DNA of 64,000 nucleotides from Acanthosoma haemorrhoidale (lineage: Eukaryota > Arthropoda > Insecta > Hemiptera > Acanthosomatidae), in the NCBI GenBank assembly GCA_930367205.1, contig OV884013.1, positions 89,901,333 through 89,965,332 on the forward strand, written 5' to 3'. Numbering within the stretch: the stretch's first letter is position 1; each line of letters opens with the position of its first letter. The notes beneath the pieces are model-generated. The model ran no database searches. It worked only from the letters and a program-made list of their open reading frames with translations, and had not been told where the DNA came from. The translations under genes were made by a program, and so were the position numbers. Positions 11,784-21,095 of this stretch are shown here, piece by piece.

Positions 11784-11993
11784 AGTTATAGTGCACCCGT
11801 GCTAGCATTCTAAGAACTATGAATCACCCCTTTGCTGACTCTTATTTAAACCCGTGAGAATGGAGGTCAGTCTATTGTAGCTCATTAGCCCGTCACTATG
11901 CTAGATTAGATCTGTATATTACCATGTCATTTATGTTTGTTATTCAAAATAAATCTTTTTAAAAAGTCTTGTGTGCTTTGAAGATATTTAACT
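11784..11993 (+). repeat. 5' LTR of errantivirus
   Basis: 210 bp from AGTTATAGTG to TTTAACT, with perfect 5-bp terminal inverted repeats (AGTTA/TAACT). A TATTTAAA at 11843-11850 is a plausible TATA element, and AATAAA at 11948-11953 a plausible polyadenylation signal. It is identical to the 3' LTR except for lacking seven bases (CAGAGAA) after 11861. Confidence 0.95.
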
Positions 11994-12012
11994 GGCGCCC
12001 GAACGAGGTACT
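11993..12012 (+). other. Primer binding site, tRNA-Lys-like
   Basis: TGGCGCCCGAAC immediately at the LTR end is complementary to the 3' end of the lysine tRNA type that ends GTTCGGGCGCCA. The following bases (GAGGTAC) match less well. The first T is shared with the LTR end. Confidence 0.75.
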
Positions 12013-12309
12013 TGGGAGGAATTTTGAAGGTATTTAAAGTAACTTTGCGGAGCTTAGAATCGTGTGTAATACCGAAATCAAGCAGCATAACTACTTCTCT
12101 CCGTCTTGAGGAAGATTGCCACTGCGTATACAAGTATAGCAAGCATTCTCCACGACTACAGAGGTATCTTTCAACTTTCTGAAGATTTTCAAATCTTATC
12201 ACCCGAGTTTCAAAACTATTTGTTGAGACTTCGCAGCACCAAGGAAGAAGATTTTTCCACTGAAGACAACATACTTGATGGTAATTATAAGTAATTATAA
12301 GTTTATTTT
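12013..12309 (+). other. Errantivirus 5' leader
   Basis: About 300 nt separate the primer site from the gag ATG. An open frame of 62 codons at 12106-12294 begins at TTG, not ATG, so it is probably not a gene. A 10-bp tandem repeat (TAATTATAAG twice) lies at about 12282-12301, just before gag. A splice donor for env messenger would be expected in this area; AG/GTATCT near 12161 is a possibility only. Confidence 0.5.
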
Positions 12310-13494
12310 ATGTCAAATTTACAGGATAGATTAAACCAATTAAGACAAGTACATACAACTTTTAATCTAGATAATATTGATCAATTACTATTAGAAAATG
12401 CAAATTCAGAGATGGCTATGGAAATAAAAGATCATGATTTTAAATTAATTCCGGAATATGATGGTGATCCTTTACAATTAGTAGATTTTATTAGAAATAC
12501 AACATTTGTGTATGACTTATATTGTAAAGATGATAACCAATATAAAGATATAAACCATTCAAAATTAGTATTAACTTTATTAACTAAGCTAAAAGGAAAA
12601 GCAAAAATTGCAACCTATGATAAGGAATTCACTAGTGTGACAGAAATTTTAACATTCCTTAAACGTAAATATCAAGATACGCGAACGAGAGAGCAATTAA
12701 TATCAGAAATACTCAATACTAAATCGTACCATAACGAAAACCCACATGATTACTTAGAAAGATTAGGTAAGAAAAGATGCGATTTATATGCTCGCGTGTA
12801 TGCCGACTCGGAAATAGTGAATAAACAGTCGGAAATGGAAAGATACGACAAACAGATATCACATCACACCGTTCATAATTTACATCCCTCGCTTACTGAT
12901 TTTATTTATCATATTAAATTCGAGACAATCGAAGATATTGACGAAATCTTAAGAAATAACGCTGCGCACATTGTGCATCGGGTGTACGGTCCGGGTAGTC
13001 GAAAAGACAAACACCACCAACCACACCAATCGAATTATAAAGGCAAAAATTTCGATCCAAATTACAAACATAAATATGAAAAACAATTTCAAAAACAACC
13101 TCATGAACAAAAACAAGATTATCAACATCAACAAAACCAAAATTATAAAAGTTATCAAAATGCACAACCAAATTATCACAATTACCCAAATAATCAACAA
13201 AATTATCAAAAACCTATTCATAATCAATCATGGGATCCAAAATCTCAACATGGATTCTTTAATAAACCTCCATCCGGAAATTGGAGAAATAATCAACAAA
13301 AAGTAGATCCACCACAACAAAATGATTCAAATACGGTTTCGATGAGAACTGTTTCTAATCGCGTACATTACGCCGAGGATGAGAGAGATGAACAAATTAG
13401 AATATTAACTGAAAGAGTAAAACAACTTGAAACTAATAAAGATAATTTTTTAGACCAAGGTCCGAACAAAGGAGAACCACCGGATCGAATGTAA
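12310..13494 (+). CDS. gag: Errantivirus Gag
   Basis: The 394-residue structural protein assembles the particle and packages RNA. Residues about 40-225 form the conserved globular errantivirus gag region (IPEYDGDPLQLVDFI near residue 47). Residues about 230-345 are disordered and rich in Asn, Gln, His and Lys, probably RNA-binding; there is no CCHC knuckle, which is usual in errantiviruses. The C-terminus has a short charged, coiled segment. The start is the ATG at 12310, the first in this frame after the leader. The frame ends at TAA 13492-13494 and overlaps the pol frame from 13446 through a slippery site. No disruption was seen. Confidence 0.93.
   Translation: MSNLQDRLNQLRQVHTTFNLDNIDQLLLENANSEMAMEIKDHDFKLIPEYDGDPLQLVDFIRNTTFVYDLYCKDDNQYKDINHSKLVLTLLTKLKGKAKIATYDKEFTSVTEILTFLKRKYQDTRTREQLISEILNTKSYHNENPHDYLERLGKKRCDLYARVYADSEIVNKQSEMERYDKQISHHTVHNLHPSLTDFIYHIKFETIEDIDEILRNNAAHIVHRVYGPGSRKDKHHQPHQSNYKGKNFDPNYKHKYEKQFQKQPHEQKQDYQHQQNQNYKSYQNAQPNYHNYPNNQQNYQKPIHNQSWDPKSQHGFFNKPPSGNWRNNQQKVDPPQQNDSNTVSMRTVSNRVHYAEDERDEQIRILTERVKQLETNKDNFLDQGPNKGEPPDRM
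13446..13486 (+). promoter_or_regulatory. Candidate -1 ribosomal frameshift signal (gag to pol)
   Basis: TTTTTTA at 13446-13452 is in register for slippage (T TTT TTA in the gag frame), the same class of heptamer used by lentiviruses. After a 6-nt spacer, GGTCCG (13459-13464) can pair with CGGATC (13481-13486), a 6-bp stem with one G-T pair and a 16-nt loop. The pol (-1) frame has its last upstream stop, TAA, at 13443-13445, so it opens exactly at the heptamer. Function is inferred from sequence and position. Confidence 0.75.
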
Positions 13495-16400
13495 TTAAAA
13501 TAAGTGACGAAGTTAATTTTTTAAATAATTTACCACAGCTCTTGGATAAAGAAAATAATAAATGGTTAATTGACACAGGAGCAACAAAAAATTATATTTG
13601 TCCCCAAGCAATTCCGAAAGATGCTAAAATAAACATAGAAAACTTCGCGATAAAAACCCCTACAGGACGAGCAGAAGGAACACAAAGTGTAAACCTCAAC
13701 CTGCAAAATCTGATAGGAATTAATCAAGAAGTAAAGTTCTTAGTTTATCCTATTAGTTCACGGTTTGATATTTTACTTGGGTACGAAACAATGAAAATGT
13801 TAAAAACTAATATAAATTTAGAAGACATGGAAATAAAAATAATGGGAATAAAATACAAACTTGAAAGAGACGAAATGTTTCATATCGAAGATACTAATGA
13901 AATTAAAAATGTTATAAGACACGAACACATAAATTCGGAGATAACGGAAAAACTCACAAAAATATTAAGTGAAAACGGTGAAATATTGAAAACAGAAAAT
14001 GAAAAATTAAAACCGACTAAATTATTAAAACATAGAATAATAACTACGAATGAAAATCCGATTTATACACGAAACTATAGATATCCGGAACAATTTAAAG
14101 AACAAATTAACGAAGAAGTTGGAAAATTATTAAAAAACGGAATAATTAGACCAAGTAAGTCGCCGTATAATTCCCCTTTGTGGATTGTTCCAAAAAAAAT
14201 GGATGCATCGGGTATAAAAAAAGTTCGCATGGTAATCGATTATAGAAAATTAAATCAGGCTACCATAAAAGATAAATTCCCGTTACCCAATATCGAAGAT
14301 TTGCTGAATCGATTAAGAGGTGCAAAAATATTTTCGACTATTGACTTAACATCGGGATTTCATCAAATAGAAATGTATGAAGAATCTATTCCAAAAACAG
14401 CATTCTCTACTGAAAATGGTCATTACGAATTTGTTCGAATGCCATTCGGAATAAGTAATGGACCGCCGACTTTTCAGAGAGCAATGACAATGATGATATC
14501 AAATATTCCTAATGCAATGGTTTACGTTGATGATATTATTATTTATTCAAAAAATGAAAACGAACATTTAAGAGATTTGGAAAAAGTTTTCAAAGCATTA
14601 AAAGAACATCAGTTATCAATTCAATTAGATAAAACTGAATTTTTCAAAAAAGAACTAAAATTTCTCGGCTATATTGTAACTGAAGAAGGTTTAAAAACAG
14701 ATCCGAAAAAGATAGAAACTATAGTAAACTTTCCAGTACCTCATGACGAAAAGTCGACAAGACAGTTCTTAGGTATGACAGGATACTATAGGAAATTCAT
14801 TAAAGGATATGCAAAAATAACTAAACCTATTTCAGATTCGATTAAAACAAAAATTTATAAAACCGAAGAGATAAAAAGGGCTTGTAAGACATTAATAGAT
14901 TTTATGGCAAATGCACCAATTTTAAAATACCCCGATTGGAATAAATCATTCATATTAACTACGGATGCTAGTAATAAAGCAATTGGAGCAGTATTGTCCC
15001 AAAAAGACGATGATGATATTGAACATCCTGTAGCATTCGCTTCACGAGTACTACAAAATGCGGAAAATAATTATAGCACTATCGAAAAAGAATTATTAGC
15101 AGTTGTATGGGCGACTCAACACTTTAAGCCTTATTTATACGGAACTAAATTTTTACTTCAAACCGATCATAAACCACTAACTTGGATATTTTCTATGAAG
15201 AACGGCAACACCCGAATTATGAAATGGATTTGGAAGTTGCAGGAGTTCGAATTTGAAATAAAACATGTTAATGGTAAAACAAATTATGTAGCAGATGCTT
15301 TATCAAGAAATATAAATGAAGTAAACCACACGGAACCAGAGGATATGGATATTGATGATGTAGATATTGATATTGATGTATTTATTGATGACATATTACA
15401 AAATCAAGAAGAAGCTGCTGAAAAAACAACAGAATATGAAGCAATTATGGAGGAATTAATAAATATTCCATCTACAGCGGAAAATGCAGAAAATCAATCA
15501 GATCTAGAAACTATTCATTCACAAGAATCCAGCAATGAACAAACTTGGATATGTGAACCAGATAAATGTATAAATGTAGAAAAAAATCAAATTATTATCA
15601 TTAGAGGAAACAAAGAAGACATGAAGTTCTCTAAGCCATTTGGAAACAAGAGAAGATACGAACTCATCATTAACAGGAAAGATGACTTGCAAACGCTACT
15701 CTACCAGATCGTAGAACCGGACAAGACTTACGGAATTTTCTGTTCACCGAACATAAAAGCTTTAGAAAAAACTTACGATGAATACTTTAAAGAGATTCAA
15801 AATATAATAGAAAACGAATTCCCTTCTGTAAGAATAAAACGTTATTTTAACTTTATCAATGACGTAGAAAATGTAAATGAACAACGCGAAACTATTGAAA
15901 ACTATCATTTAGGAAAAACTAAACATCGTGGAATATTAGAAACTTTTGAAAAATTAAAAAAACAAATTTATTTCCCCAATATGAAGGACAAAATTACAGA
16001 ATACATTAATAAATGTGAAATTTGTAAAAAATCAAAGTATGATAGAAAACCTATCAAAACTAAATTTCAACAAACCCCAACACCAGAAAAACCCTTTCGA
16101 GAATTAATAATTGACATTTTGAAGTATGAAAGGAAAATAATATTTACTGCTGTTGATACTTTCTCAAAAAGATTGTTCGCACAAGTTATTCCAACACACA
16201 ATGCAATCAATATTTGTGATTGTTTACAAAATTATTTATCTCATTATCCTACGCCAGTACAGATCTCATTAGATCAAGGCACAGAAATGAAAAACAATTT
16301 AGTTAAACAATTTTGTGACCACAATGATATTTTATTACATTATACATCCACTAATCACTCAAATTCTTTGGGATTATTAAATAGAGTTCATTTAACACTA

Positions 16401-16946
16401 AGCGAATTACTAAGACTTATCTCGCATGAGAGAAAATCTTATTCATTTGAACAAAAATTAAAACTTGCAATTATTGCGTACAATAATACCTTAAATAACA
16501 ATCTAAAATTAACACCCAATGAAATCACTTTCGGATTTATAAAAGAAAATAACAACAACAAAAATATTAGTATAACAGAACTATACGTACAAAAGTATCA
16601 TAAAGATTTACAACTTTTGCATGAATTAGCTCACACAAAAATTAATGAAGAAAAGATAAAGCGTACAGAAAAATTAAATAAAAATCGGGAAGATCCACCT
16701 GAATTAATAAATCAAGAATTTATCAAAGATACTCAATCGAAGATTAAAAGTAGAGACAAATTCAGAAAAGTAAATGTGTTAATCCAAGGCGCTAGGCAAT
16801 TAACAACACATGTTGATAACGTTAGGAGACCCAACAAACGTAAAAAGAGGAAACATTTTGTTTCAGATGAAGATTCACTACATGTCAATAATTCTGATAC
16901 TTCATCTTCAGAAGATTCTGACGATAAAAGTAGTAGATCTCACTAA
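13446..16946 (+). CDS. pol: Errantivirus Pol (protease, RT, RNase H, integrase)
   Basis: No ATG opens this frame; translation probably enters by -1 frameshift at 13446. Numbering from the TTG at 13542 as residue 1, aspartic protease is LIDTGA at 9-14, reverse transcriptase has IDYRKLNQ, FSTIDLTSGFHQI and the catalytic YVDD at 328-331, and RNase H begins near TTDASNKAIGAVLSQ at about 472. The integrase zinc domain has H-x5-H at about 788 and CEIC at about 823. Integrase catalytic positions are D858, D911 and N947, with 35 residues between the last two; the family norm there is Glu in a VERxH context, here LLNRVH. The C-terminus is acidic and Ser-rich and overlaps env from 16810. Otherwise intact and of normal length. 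Confidence 0.92.
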   Translation, partial: FFRPRSEQRRTTGSNVIKISDEVNFLNNLPQLLDKENNKWLIDTGATKNYICPQAIPKDAKINIENFAIKTPTGRAEGTQSVNLNLQNLIGINQEVKFLVYPISSRFDILLGYETMKMLKTNINLEDMEIKIMGIKYKLERDEMFHIEDTNEIKNVIRHEHINSEITEKLTKILSENGEILKTENEKLKPTKLLKHRIITTNENPIYTRNYRYPEQFKEQINEEVGKLLKNGIIRPSKSPYNSPLWIVPKKMDASGIKKVRMVIDYRKLNQATIKDKFPLPNIEDLLNRLRGAKIFSTIDLTSGFHQIEMYEESIPKTAFSTENGHYEFVRMPFGISNGPPTFQRAMTMMISNIPNAMVYVDDIIIYSKNENEHLRDLEKVFKALKEHQLSIQLDKTEFFKKELKFLGYIVTEEGLKTDPKKIETIVNFPVPHDEKSTRQFLGMTGYYRKFIKGYAKITKPISDSIKTKIYKTEEIKRACKTLIDFMANAPILKYPDWNKSFILTTDASNKAIGAVLSQKDDDDIEHPVAFASRVLQNAENNYSTIEKELLAVVWATQHFKPYLYGTKFLLQTDHKPLTWIFSMKNGNTRIMKWIWKLQEFEFEIKHVNGKTNYVADALSRNINEVNHTEPEDMDIDDVDIDIDVFIDDILQNQEEAAEKTTEYEAIMEELINIPSTAENAENQSDLETIHSQESSNEQTWICEPDKCINVEKNQIIIIRGNKEDMKFSKPFGNKRRYELIINRKDDLQTLLYQIVEPDKTYGIFCSPNIKALEKTYDEYFKEIQNIIENEFPSVRIKRYFNFINDVENVNEQRETIENYHLGKTKHRGILETFEKLKKQIYFPNMKDKITEYINKCEICKKSKYDRKPIKTKFQQTPTPEKPFRELIIDILKYERKIIFTAVDTFSKRLFAQVIPTHNAINICDCLQNYLSHYPTPVQISLDQGTEMKNNLVKQFCDHNDILLHYTSTNHSNSLGLLNRVHLTLSELLRLISHERKSYSFEQKLKLAIIAYNNTLNNNLKLTPNEITFGFIKENNNNKNISITELYVQKYHKDLQLLHELAHTKINEEKIKRTEKLNKNREDPPELINQEFIKDTQSKIKSRDKFRKVNVLIQGARQLTTHVDNVRRPNKRKKRKHFVSDEDSLHVNNSDTSSSEDSDDKSSRSH

Positions 16947-18381
16947 CTCTCCAGGAATTCTCCATTATTCTGTAAATAATATTAGAGTAGTTAATCAATA
17001 TTATGAAACTTATCATTTTTATAATTTAAGTTTATTAGAAGTAGAAATAATAAATATTGAAGATCATGTTACTAACTTTAGATCACATAAAATGTATCAT
17101 TTGCTAAAAGATTTAACAAACGAAGTTTTTGAACAATTTCAATTAATGCAACAAAGAGATATTAAAAATCGTCACAGACGAGGCTTGATAAATGGTCTAG
17201 GTAATGTTATTAGTTGGATAACAGGTAATATGAATAATGACGACAAGGAATACTACGATAAAATAATTTCAAATGTAGAACAAAATAATTATAAGATTGA
17301 ACATAACATCGAAAATTTTGTCAATATTAATAAACGTCTGATTGAGGATTACCAGAATGAAATCAAAACAATTAATAAAAATTTCATAATTAATAGACAA
17401 AATTTCGAATCGCTAGGACAAAATGAAAAAGCTTATGACTTATATATTCACATCATGCATTTATTAAATAAAATTAAAGATTTAACTTTATCTTTAGAAT
17501 TTTGTAAGCTTGGCATTGTTCACACCAATTTAATGATTGATGTAATAAAAAATCTACCAAGTAACATAAAACTAATCTCAGATAATACTGAAATTCTATG
17601 GACAAATAGTAAAATCTTTTGTTCAACTCATCACAATATAATCCATACTTTTATCAAATTACCAATTCATGATGAATCCTATAAAGGATATTTTGTGATA
17701 TCAGTACCAAGAATTATAAACCAGACAATTTACGAAATTGATTTAAAAACTGATCTTTACTTACAAAAAGGAGCCACTCTCTATCAAGGAAGTTGTATTT
17801 TTATTGACAATTATTACTGTATAAATCTTAATAAAACAGAATCAAAATGTGTTTCATCTATTGTACATAACGGAAATTTAAAAGAATGTAAACTAGTATT
17901 AAGTAATCAAAATAATATAAGATATTTAGATCATATTAAGCAATATATCACTGTAAATATTAAAAAAATAACAGATTGTCATAATAACACTGTATTTTTA
18001 CCAAATGTAGGATTAATTAATATTAGTAAGGAGGATTGCTTTCCAGAATTTAATAAAATTTATACTCATGATTTTAACACTATTTTACAACCATTTTATG
18101 AAAATGTAATATTAAATACAACTATGTTAGAAACAAATAATTATACTATACCAGAATTAGAAATATTGTCCTTTGTAGACAACACTAATATTTATCATTA
18201 TTCTTTTGTATTATGTATTATTCTAATCATTGTACTAATTAACATTTTTATTTATAAAAGAAATTGTAAAAAGATCCAAAATTCAAATTTACCTTTAAAT
18301 AATGTAAAGGTTTCAACAACACCTATTACTATTGATGATCATAAAGTAATTTTAAGTAAATTGTATAAATCAAGTTTTTAA
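16810..18381 (+). CDS. env: Errantivirus Env (fusion glycoprotein)
   Basis: The 523-residue envelope protein is related to insect-virus fusion proteins, expected to be a membrane-anchored trimer. A furin-type site RHRR at 121-124 is followed by GLINGLGNVISWITG, the typical hydrophobic fusion-peptide segment. A helical Asn-rich region follows, with several N-x-S/T sites. A single membrane helix lies at about 464-482 (FVLCIILIIVLINIFIY), then a 41-residue tail. The ATG at 16810 overlaps pol by 137 nt; the Met at residue 20 precedes a hydrophobic SIILILHLQKILTI stretch that could be the signal peptide. Env is usually made from spliced RNA; CTAACTCTCCAG ending at 16954 is a possible acceptor. No stop or frameshift interrupts it. 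Confidence 0.9.
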   Translation: MLITLGDPTNVKRGNILFQMKIHYMSIILILHLQKILTIKVVDLTNSPGILHYSVNNIRVVNQYYETYHFYNLSLLEVEIINIEDHVTNFRSHKMYHLLKDLTNEVFEQFQLMQQRDIKNRHRRGLINGLGNVISWITGNMNNDDKEYYDKIISNVEQNNYKIEHNIENFVNINKRLIEDYQNEIKTINKNFIINRQNFESLGQNEKAYDLYIHIMHLLNKIKDLTLSLEFCKLGIVHTNLMIDVIKNLPSNIKLISDNTEILWTNSKIFCSTHHNIIHTFIKLPIHDESYKGYFVISVPRIINQTIYEIDLKTDLYLQKGATLYQGSCIFIDNYYCINLNKTESKCVSSIVHNGNLKECKLVLSNQNNIRYLDHIKQYITVNIKKITDCHNNTVFLPNVGLINISKEDCFPEFNKIYTHDFNTILQPFYENVILNTTMLETNNYTIPELEILSFVDNTNIYHYSFVLCIILIIVLINIFIYKRNCKKIQNSNLPLNNVKVSTTPITIDDHKVILSKLYKSSF

Positions 18382-18425
18382 AATGTAAAAATTAAATGTT
18401 TGTTTTTGACCAGAGTTCAAAACTT

Positions 18426-18437
18426 AAGGCTGCGGGG
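18426..18437 (+). other. Polypurine tract of errantivirus
   Basis: AAGGCTGCGGGG directly precedes the 3' LTR start AGTTA. It is purine-rich with two pyrimidines, in the position of the plus-strand primer. Confidence 0.65.
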
Positions 18438-18654
18438 AGTTATAGTGCACCCGTGCTAGCATTCTAAGAACTATGAATCACCCCTTTGCTGACTCTTATT
18501 TAAACCCGTGAGAATCAGAGAAGGAGGTCAGTCTATTGTAGCTCATTAGCCCGTCACTATGCTAGATTAGATCTGTATATTACCATGTCATTTATGTTTG
18601 TTATTCAAAATAAATCTTTTTAAAAAGTCTTGTGTGCTTTGAAGATATTTAACT
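18438..18654 (+). repeat. 3' LTR of errantivirus
   Basis: 217 bp, AGTTATAGTG to TTTAACT. Identical to the 5' LTR apart from an extra CAGAGAA in the middle. Confidence 0.95.
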
Positions 18655-18658
18655 ATAT
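18655..18658. other. Target-site duplication ATAT, right
   Basis: ATAT follows the 3' LTR and matches 11780-11783. Confidence 0.85.
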
Positions 18659-19799
18659 AGTGAATACAAGCGGTACTAATCAGAAACAAAATTAAGTGTT
18701 TTTAAATAAACATAACAATCAGAACTTTTTAACACCTTATGATATAATTGAAAGAATAGCAAGTAGTTACTAACTAATCGGAGCATCAACAGACATGTCA
18801 AAAAAAAGACTCAGATAAGTCAAAGCAATATGACGCCTACACCAAAGAAAAGCCCCCCCCCCCCCCCCCCGGCTGTTTGAGAAGAATACGTGGATCCAAT
18901 AGGTGTCCGATGGAATGATTTTTATTTTATTGGCTCTGCTTGGATAGAGAATATTTGAAAATTTCTTCTTTTTTTAAATATTGTTCCATCTAATTTTCAT
19001 ATTTGTCTGGAACATCATTATAAAATACATCCTGAGACTATAATATATGTATTGAACCGTATAAAAAGTGTAAATTCGACGTTTTTCATTCATTGTTTTT
19101 TATTAAGTGACTCTCGCTTCGCCGTGGGTAAAACTTAGAAAATAACAAACTTCCCCATACAAACGCGTATTAATTAGTAAGTAGTTAAGTAAATAAGTTA
19201 ATCATTTATAATTCAAACCCTGTATTGTTTACCCTAATGGCCTAGTATTAGTGTTAATAATGACGTCAGGTGTTAGGGGAAGCTTAGAGCTCATTTTTAA
19301 ATGTGTGTTGGGCAATGCAATAATTAACGGATTGCCGGGCTAAAAATGTGTTCAAAGAAAAGTGTTATAACAGTAGTAATTTTCGAGTTTTGTAAGGTAA
19401 TTATCCATAGTATTATATTTAGTAATAATTATCCATAATTAGGGCGAGATGTGTACGAGCGTTAGTCAAAAGTTTTTGTTATTTTTAAGTTCATAACTGG
19501 ATTGTGCTCAGGGAGAGCTTGTTTCATGTGTGGGAGGTCAATAACTTTATTACCTAGTTCAGTAAATGCGTAATCAAATTGTTCAGTTAATATTGATGCA
19601 TAATAAATATCTCAATTAAATTTTCATCAATCAACCAGGAAACATTTTTGGGTGAACGAAAAAAAGGACGTGACGTGTGTGGATTCAATTTAAATTTGAA
19701 GAGTCCGGAATGAATGCTTTATATTGGAAACGATCAAAGTGTCAGATAGTAGTAATTTCTTTCAAGTATCAATCTATTTCTCATCAGAATACAATGTTT
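18659..19799. other. AT-rich DNA without recognised gene
   Basis: It contains an 18-base C run at 18853-18870. No coding or repeat signal was recognised elsewhere in the stretch. Confidence 0.4.
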
Positions 19800-19804
19800 A
19801 TTGC

Positions 19805-20215
19805 GTTAGAATTACAGCCTGCCTTTTATTGGGCAATAAGTAACTGTGATACATGTTCTTATTTATACCATATTTACGCTTTATTTATTAAATCGTTCAT
19901 TCATACAGTATTTAGAAATATCCCCCTAGATACCTCCAAAATCCTCATGGTTGTCACCTCCCTCGCATGCGAAAGAGGAACTGGAATATTGGGAAGCCCC
20001 CCAAGCTCCTTCATCAGCCGTGTCACCGGATACGAGCCAAAGGAGGCTAACCAACAGGGCGAGAGCCACAGTTGCTCAGGACATGATTGGAGAAACTGGC
20101 CAGGACTCCAACTGTCACGTATTTATAGAAGGTCACGAGGGCACTGCCGCTTTAGTCTTTTTAGGGATGTGTGGCGATGTGTAATGACTGTGCTAGGGGA
20201 TTAGAGTGGTTGGAT
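19805..20215 (-). repeat. LINE-C ORF2 C-terminus and 3' untranslated region
   Basis: This about 410-bp block aligns along its whole length with 33600-34010 (shared CATACAGTATTTA, GGTTGTCACCTCC and CTGTGCTAGGGGATTAG). In the minus orientation it starts with codons for an NHPNPLAQSL-like segment, in the same place as the SHNP and LTNP segments at the ORF2 ends of LINE-A and LINE-B. That is why I read it as an ORF2 terminus plus 3' region rather than an independent repeat. A plus-strand open frame here is incidental. Confidence 0.65.
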
Positions 20216-20439
20216 AGGGTTTGTTGGAATTTCATGAACTTGGATGGGATCAGTTCAATGTAGGGTGTATTATGATCGTTATGAAAGGATTTGTGGCTGA
20301 CGTAATAAGGGGAATTATTGTTTTCAGGAGTTTTGATTGAATGTATTGGATTCGGTTCATGTTAGACTTAATTTGCTGAGGAGAAGACTGTAGGTAGAGA
20401 GGTGGGAACTGAATGAATCGTATTGGAAGGATGGTAAAT

Positions 20440-21095
20440 GCCGCTTTACTGATTAGCAGTTATGATTGTACGAGCAACTATCAGCAGGATATCGGCTTCG
20501 TTACCACACTGTTTTCGAGTGGAATTTAGATTGGATTCGGTCTTTGAGACACTGAGGTAAGGGAGGTAACGGGGGGGGGGTTGCAAATGACGGTAGGGTG
20601 ACAAAGTCTCCCGACCCGTCCTCTGGATCAAAGTTGGGAAAGAATGCACTGGATCATCTACGTTTTGTAATGTTTTCAGGGGCAACATGAGGTCTACAGA
20701 ATATGTAAGAACCTGTCGGAAGTGGTCCCAATTAACTCGGCCACTAATAAACGAAGGAGGAGGTAGTTTGTGAATTGGTCTCAAGGAGATGGTTAGAATC
20801 AAAGGGATATGGTCGATGTAAAGGTCGTCAAGGCATGCAAGTGAATAGTTTAGCGTTCTTAAACTATTGTAGAAGAATAAGTCAAGAAGATTTGGATTTC
20901 GGTTGGGATCAGATAATCAATAGATGGCTTAATGGAATACTTGCCAGAATCTGTTCGATAAGTCTGTAACTGTCATTGGCCATTTACTCGTATGTCTTGT
21001 TTCAGTAATGAGAGCTACGTTGATGTTCTTGTCGTGGATTAGTGCTGTCAGTTCGTTAGTGTGGGTTCACACCACTCGAATTCCAAAGGAGATTG
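20440..21095 (-). pseudogene. LINE-C endonuclease fragments
   Basis: On the minus strand the N-terminal endonuclease motif is visible in pieces (ISFGIRVV, then THTNELTALIHDKNINVALI and TETRHTS), then a jump to the C-terminal part of the domain (DPNRNPNLLDLFF) and the linker to reverse transcriptase (PPSFISGRVNWDHFRQVLT). About 130 residues in the middle, including expected catalytic motifs, are absent. Stops and frameshifts are present. Not functional. Confidence 0.65.

Larger units (their letters stand above)
11784..18654 (+). mobile_element. Complete errantivirus (Ty3/Gypsy LTR retrotransposon with env)
   Basis: The element is 6871 bp with 210-bp and 217-bp LTRs, a lysine-tRNA-like primer site, open gag, pol and env, a purine tract and an ATAT target duplication. 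LTRs begin AGTTA and end TAACT, the errantivirus pattern. The LTR pair differs only by a 7-nt insertion in the 3' copy, so insertion was recent. Base composition is strongly AT-rich, like the flanks and unlike the second Gypsy element at 35466. The integrase third catalytic residue is Asn rather than Glu (see pol), the only clear defect. Confidence 0.95.

Noticed and set aside
11881..11891. CTCATTAGCCC shared by the errantivirus LTR, the LINE-A 3' end (about 1407) and 24370
   Set aside because: An 11-mer in three otherwise unrelated contexts, with no extension of similarity; treated as chance.
12106..12294. 62-codon frame in the errantivirus leader
   Set aside because: It begins with TTG rather than ATG and shows no family similarity that I can recognise; treated as leader.
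18853..18870. Eighteen-base C run as a structural signal
   Set aside because: Similar C runs occur elsewhere in the window; a simple homopolymer with uncertain length in sequencing.
19677..20204. 175-codon plus-strand frame
   Set aside because: It lies antisense to the LINE-C 3' end and is not preserved in the homologous block at 33600-34010.
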